This document shows, piece after piece, positions 61,105-64,000 of a stretch of 64,000 nt of DNA. This DNA comes from Cohnella faecalis (GTDB taxonomy: Bacteria > Bacillota > Bacilli > Paenibacillales > Paenibacillaceae), in the NCBI RefSeq assembly GCF_003570905.1, contig NZ_QXJM01000049.1:48733-112732 (forward strand). Reading direction: 5' to 3'. Each line of letters opens with the position of its first letter. Within the stretch, counting starts at the first letter, position 1. The notes beneath the pieces were generated by a model, which did not search any database, had not been told where the DNA came from, and saw only the letters and a list, made by a program, of their open reading frames with translations. The translations under genes and the position numbers were made by a program.

Positions 61105-61140
61105 TAGTTTGTTCACTACATGAAAGTGTTTTCATGAGAT
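61105..61140 (+). promoter_or_regulatory. Control element C with cre site before the ABC importer genes
   Basis: TAGTTTGTTCACTA, two bases, then TGAAAGTGTTTTCA (61121-61134). Only this core is shared with elements A and B; the flanks differ. It starts 99 bases before the lipoprotein gene, so the enzymes and the importer probably share control. Confidence 0.7.
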
Positions 61141-61203
61141 AAATTGAAATCAGGCCACACGGGCTGCAGTGAAAGTTCTACCACAACCAGGGAGGGTTCT
61201 AGA

Positions 61204-62712
61204 ATGACACGAACGAGAAAAAAGCTTCGCCTTTGTACTCACGTTGCTCATCGCACTGACGATGGTGCTAGCGGCGTGCGGCAATGACAAAAAGAACGCC
61301 GGAGCAAGCGAGTCGCCTTCGGGCAGCGCGGAATCCACAACGACGCCAAAGGCGGAAGAGCCTGTCGAGCTGATCTGGTACACAATCGGAACTCCGCAAA
61401 AAGACGTAGACAAAGTGATGGCAGAAGTGAGCAAGTACACCAAAGAGAAAATCGGCGTAACGGTCAAAATGACGCAAATCGACTGGGGCGACTACAGCCA
61501 GAAAATGCAAGTGCTGACCGCTTCCGGCACGCCGATGGACATTCTGTTCACCTCTTCCTGGGCGTTCGACTACGTTCAGAACGCTCGCAAAGGCGCATTC
61601 CTTGCCATCGACGATCTGTTGAAAAACGAAGGCAAAGGCATCGTAGAAGCGCTTGACCCGCTTTCCTGGAAGGCTCGAAGGTCGATGGACACAACTACGG
61701 CATTCCGGCCAACAAAGAGCTTCCTGCGCTTGAAGTATGGCGCTTCAACAAGACGCTCGTCGACAAATACGGTCTGGACATTAAAGGTGTGCAATCCCTT
61801 GACAGCCTGGAGCCGCTGCTGAAGACGATCAAGGAAAAAGAGCCGGGCGTCGTACCGTTCGCGATGAACAAGGACTACTTGCCGGTTCTGCCTTACGATT
61901 ACCTGATCTCGAACTTGCCGATGGCGGTCAGCCTGACTTCCGGCGACTACAAAGTCATCGACGTGCTCGAAACGCCTGAAATGAAACAAGCGCTCGAAAC
62001 GATGCACAAGTACTACAAAGCCGGATACGTGTCGGCTGAAGCGGCAACGACGACTTCGCTCGACGACGTGCAAAAATCGGGCAAATGGCTGCTCGACCGC
62101 GCAGCGACGACGCCGTTCGCGGACAACCTCTGGTCGACGGCTTACGGATACCCGGTTGTCTCGACTCCGGCCAGCGAATCGATCGTCTACAACTGGTCGG
62201 TTATGGGCTCCATGCAAGCGATCTCGGCCAACTCCAAGCATCCGGAAAAAGCGATGGAGTTCCTGAACCTGCTTACACCGACGCTACTCTGCGCAACATG
62301 GTTGATTCCGGTATCGAGAACGTGCACTACAAGAAAACCGAAGACAACCGTATGGAAAACCTGGACGAGTCCAAAAAACTACGACATGCCGACCTTCTCG
62401 CTGGGCAACATCATGTTGACGTACTTGAACCCGGGCGACCCTGCGAACAAGTGGGACGAGTACAAAGCGTTCAACGCGGCAGGCAAGCCGGCTCCGACTC
62501 TCGGCTTCAACTTCGATACGTCGAAAGTAACGACCGAGCTCGCTTCGATCCAGAACGTAAAAGACGAATTCTGGGCCGCACTCATGACGGGAACCGTCGA
62601 TCCGAATACTTATCTGCCTAAAGCCATCGACAAATTCAAGGCTGCCGGACTGGACAAAGTGATTGCGGAAGCGCAAAGCCAGCTGGACGAGTGGAGAAAA
62701 ACGAACAAATAG
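61204..62712 (+). CDS. Sugar ABC transporter substrate-binding lipoprotein, LplA-like with DUF3502 (about four indels)
   Basis: After repair (near 61218, 61672, 62275 and 62378, several in A6 runs) this is a protein of about 500 residues. It has a signal peptide with lipobox TMVLAACGND, a Ser/Thr/Pro/Glu linker, a type-1 solute-binding core (VELIWYTIGTPQKDVDKVM, GTPMDILFTSSWAFDYVQNARKG) and the DUF3502 C-terminal part (TYLNPGDPANKWDEYK through DEFWAALMTGTVDPNTY). This family binds oligosaccharides at the membrane. Ribosome binding site AGGGAGG precedes ATG 61204. It follows the GH85 genes, shares their cre-type element, and is followed by two permease genes. Released N-glycan fragments are the likely ligand, by context only. 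Confidence 0.85.
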
Positions 62713-62720
62713 ATCATTCC

Positions 62721-62760
62721 AATAAAGGAGCGGATGCGCGCGTTCGCTCCTTTATTACGG
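62721..62760 (+). terminator. Hairpin between binding-protein and permease genes
   Basis: Perfect 12-base arms AATAAAGGAGCG and CGCTCCTTTATT, eight bases after the lipoprotein stop. Such intercistronic hairpins commonly protect or partly terminate the mRNA so that the binding protein is made in excess of the permeases. The T-tract is short, so read-through is expected. Confidence 0.65.
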
Positions 62761-62788
62761 CTAAAAGGCCGGGAGGAGGCTGACAATC

Positions 62789-63721
62789 GTGCTCAAAAGA
62801 TGGATCAGGGATTTGAACCGCAACCGGGCCATGCTCCTGATGGTGCTTCCCGGTGCGATATGGTTTCTGCTTTTCGCGTATTTGCCCATGCTGGGAACGA
62901 TCATCGCGTTCAAGCAGTACCGATACGACTCGGGCGGCTTCTGGGCGAGCATCGTCAACAGCAAATGGGTAGGGTTCGACAACTTCAAGTTTTTGTTCAG
63001 CACTTCGGACGCTTACGTCATTACCCGCAACACGGTTATGTACAATGCGGCTTTTATCGTCCTTGGGCTGGTCTTATCGGTAGCGATGGCCATCGTTCTC
63101 GTCGAAATCGCAGGGAAAAGGCTTTCCAAGCTGTATCAGACGGCGATGTTCATGCCTTATTTTCTATCGTGGGTTATCGTCGGGTACTTCGTGTTCAGCT
63201 TTCTGAGTTTGGACAAAGGTCTTATCAATCGCACGTTGGAATGGCTTGGCATGGAAAGAATCAATTGGTATTCCGAGCCGGGATATTGGTTCGTCATTCT
63301 CGTAGTCATCTTCTTGTGGAAAATGGTTGGCTACAACAGCGTCGTCTACTTGGCCGCTATCATGGGCATCGACCGCTCGCTCTACGAAGCCGCGATGATC
63401 GACGGCGCGGCAAGTGGAGCCAGGTTCGCAACATTACGCTGCCGATGCTCGCTCCCGTCATGACGATCATGACGCTGCTGGCGGTAGGCAAAATCTTTTA
63501 CGCCGATTTCGGCCTGTTCTATCAAGTGCCGCGCAATTCCGGCATGCTGTACTCGATGACCAACGTTATCGATACTTACGTTTACCGGGGATTGAAAACG
63601 ACGGGCGAGATCGGGATGGCACGGCGCGGCCGGATTATATCAATCCTCGTCGGCTTAAACGCTAGTGATCGTGTCCAATTATATAGTCAGACGCATCAAC
63701 AAGGATAATGCGTTGTTCTAA
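62789..63721 (+). CDS. Sugar ABC transporter permease, LplB/UgpA-type (several indels)
   Basis: Read across breaks near 63415 and three or so between 63615 and 63665, this is a CUT1-family inner permease of about 310 residues with six helices. Visible parts: NRAMLLMVLPGAIWFLLFAYLPM at the start, the SGGFWASIVNSKWVGFDNF loop, and the EAA loop YEAAMIDGAASGxxxFxxITLPML that docks on the ATPase. The end includes TYVYRGLKTTGEIG and IVSNYIVRRINKDNALF, stopping at 63719-63721. The ATG or GTG start at 62789 follows GGGAGGAGG. No ATPase gene is present in the window; CUT1 systems of this kind often use a shared MsmX-type ATPase encoded elsewhere. Confidence 0.82.
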
Positions 63722-63739
63722 AGGAAAGGAGAGCCGGCT

Positions 63740-64000
63740 ATGTCCCATACAAGAGTCAAAACGCTAATTTTCAACAGGTGACTCCCGCGTGGAACGCGCG
63801 CTGAACGTTGTCGCCGCCTTGTTCGCATTCGTGTGCGTGTTCCGTTCCTGTTCGTCCTCATTATTTCCTTTACGGACGAAAACTCGCTCGCCACCCGGAT
63901 ACCGCATTATTCCGAAGCAATGGAGCGTGGATGGCTTACCGCTATTTGTTCGAGACGGGAGGGCTCCCTCCTTCGCTCTTACGGAGTCACGATATTCGTT
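63740..64000 (+). CDS. Second sugar ABC permease, LplC/UgpE-type, cut by the right edge (several indels)
   Basis: ATG 63740 follows AAAGGAGAG and starts MSHTRVKT. Pieces in different frames then read VERALNVVAALFAFVCV, FLFVLIISFTDENSLA, YRIIPKQWS and YGVTIF, which is the typical start of the partner permease (first helix, then the periplasmic loop with the GYRIxPKxWS motif). At least three single-base breaks lie within 260 bases. The gene runs off the window. Its place after the UgpA-type permease is as expected for a three-gene importer. Confidence 0.7.

Overview
The window looks like a chromosomal segment of a spore-forming Paenibacillaceae bacterium (Paenibacillus or a close relative). The signs are a gerK-ordered spore germination operon, several giant S-layer-homology (SLH) proteins, YesM/YesN-type two-component genes, LplA/LplB-type sugar ABC genes, strong AGGAGG ribosome binding sites, and a moderately GC-rich sequence. 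No rRNA, tRNA, CRISPR array or insertion sequence was seen.

Layout. 1-0.9 kb: a gene end cut by the left edge and a KptA-type RNA 2'-phosphotransferase. 1-4.8 kb (minus): a gerA-gerC-gerB germinant receptor operon. 5.0-7.4 kb: a micro-ORF and a GMC oxidoreductase with its small subunit. 7.7-11.1 kb: an unknown acidic, glycine-rich protein followed by an AAA+ ATPase that resembles ATPases of contractile injection systems. 11.2-14.0 kb: an AT-rich SF1 helicase-nuclease. 14.0-15.8 kb: a MarR/MFS efflux pair with two matching operators. 16.1-25.8 kb: a giant beta-propeller/Fn3/SLH protein. 26.1-28.3 kb: a GNAT acetyltransferase and three tail-collar proteins. 28.4-35.4 kb: an SLH adhesin carrying fourteen 318-bp Ig-like repeats. 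35.6-37.4 kb: a TetR / DUF4180 / FGE-like operon with a clear operator. 37.5-44.9 kb: a lipoprotein, an OmpR-type two-component pair, and a double-kinase sensor with a SARP-type regulator. 45.0-45.9 kb: RarD.

The most coherent system lies at 46.3-64.0 kb. It holds a YesM/YesN two-component pair, two tandem paralogous SLH-anchored GH85 endo-beta-N-acetylglucosaminidases, and the start of an ABC importer (lipoprotein plus two permeases, cut at the right edge). A CcpA-type cre site of the form TGAAAGTGYTTTCA lies upstream of both enzymes and of the importer, inside a wider element that is duplicated almost exactly (88 bp) before the two enzymes. I read this as a surface-anchored N-glycan foraging locus.

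A second theme is data quality. At least thirty single-base indels, mostly one-base losses in short homopolymers, break otherwise intact genes. Repairing them restores exact whole-codon lengths and normal family lengths. Their density rises sharply after 55 kb. I therefore annotate these as full-length genes with probable sequencing frameshifts, not as pseudogenes.
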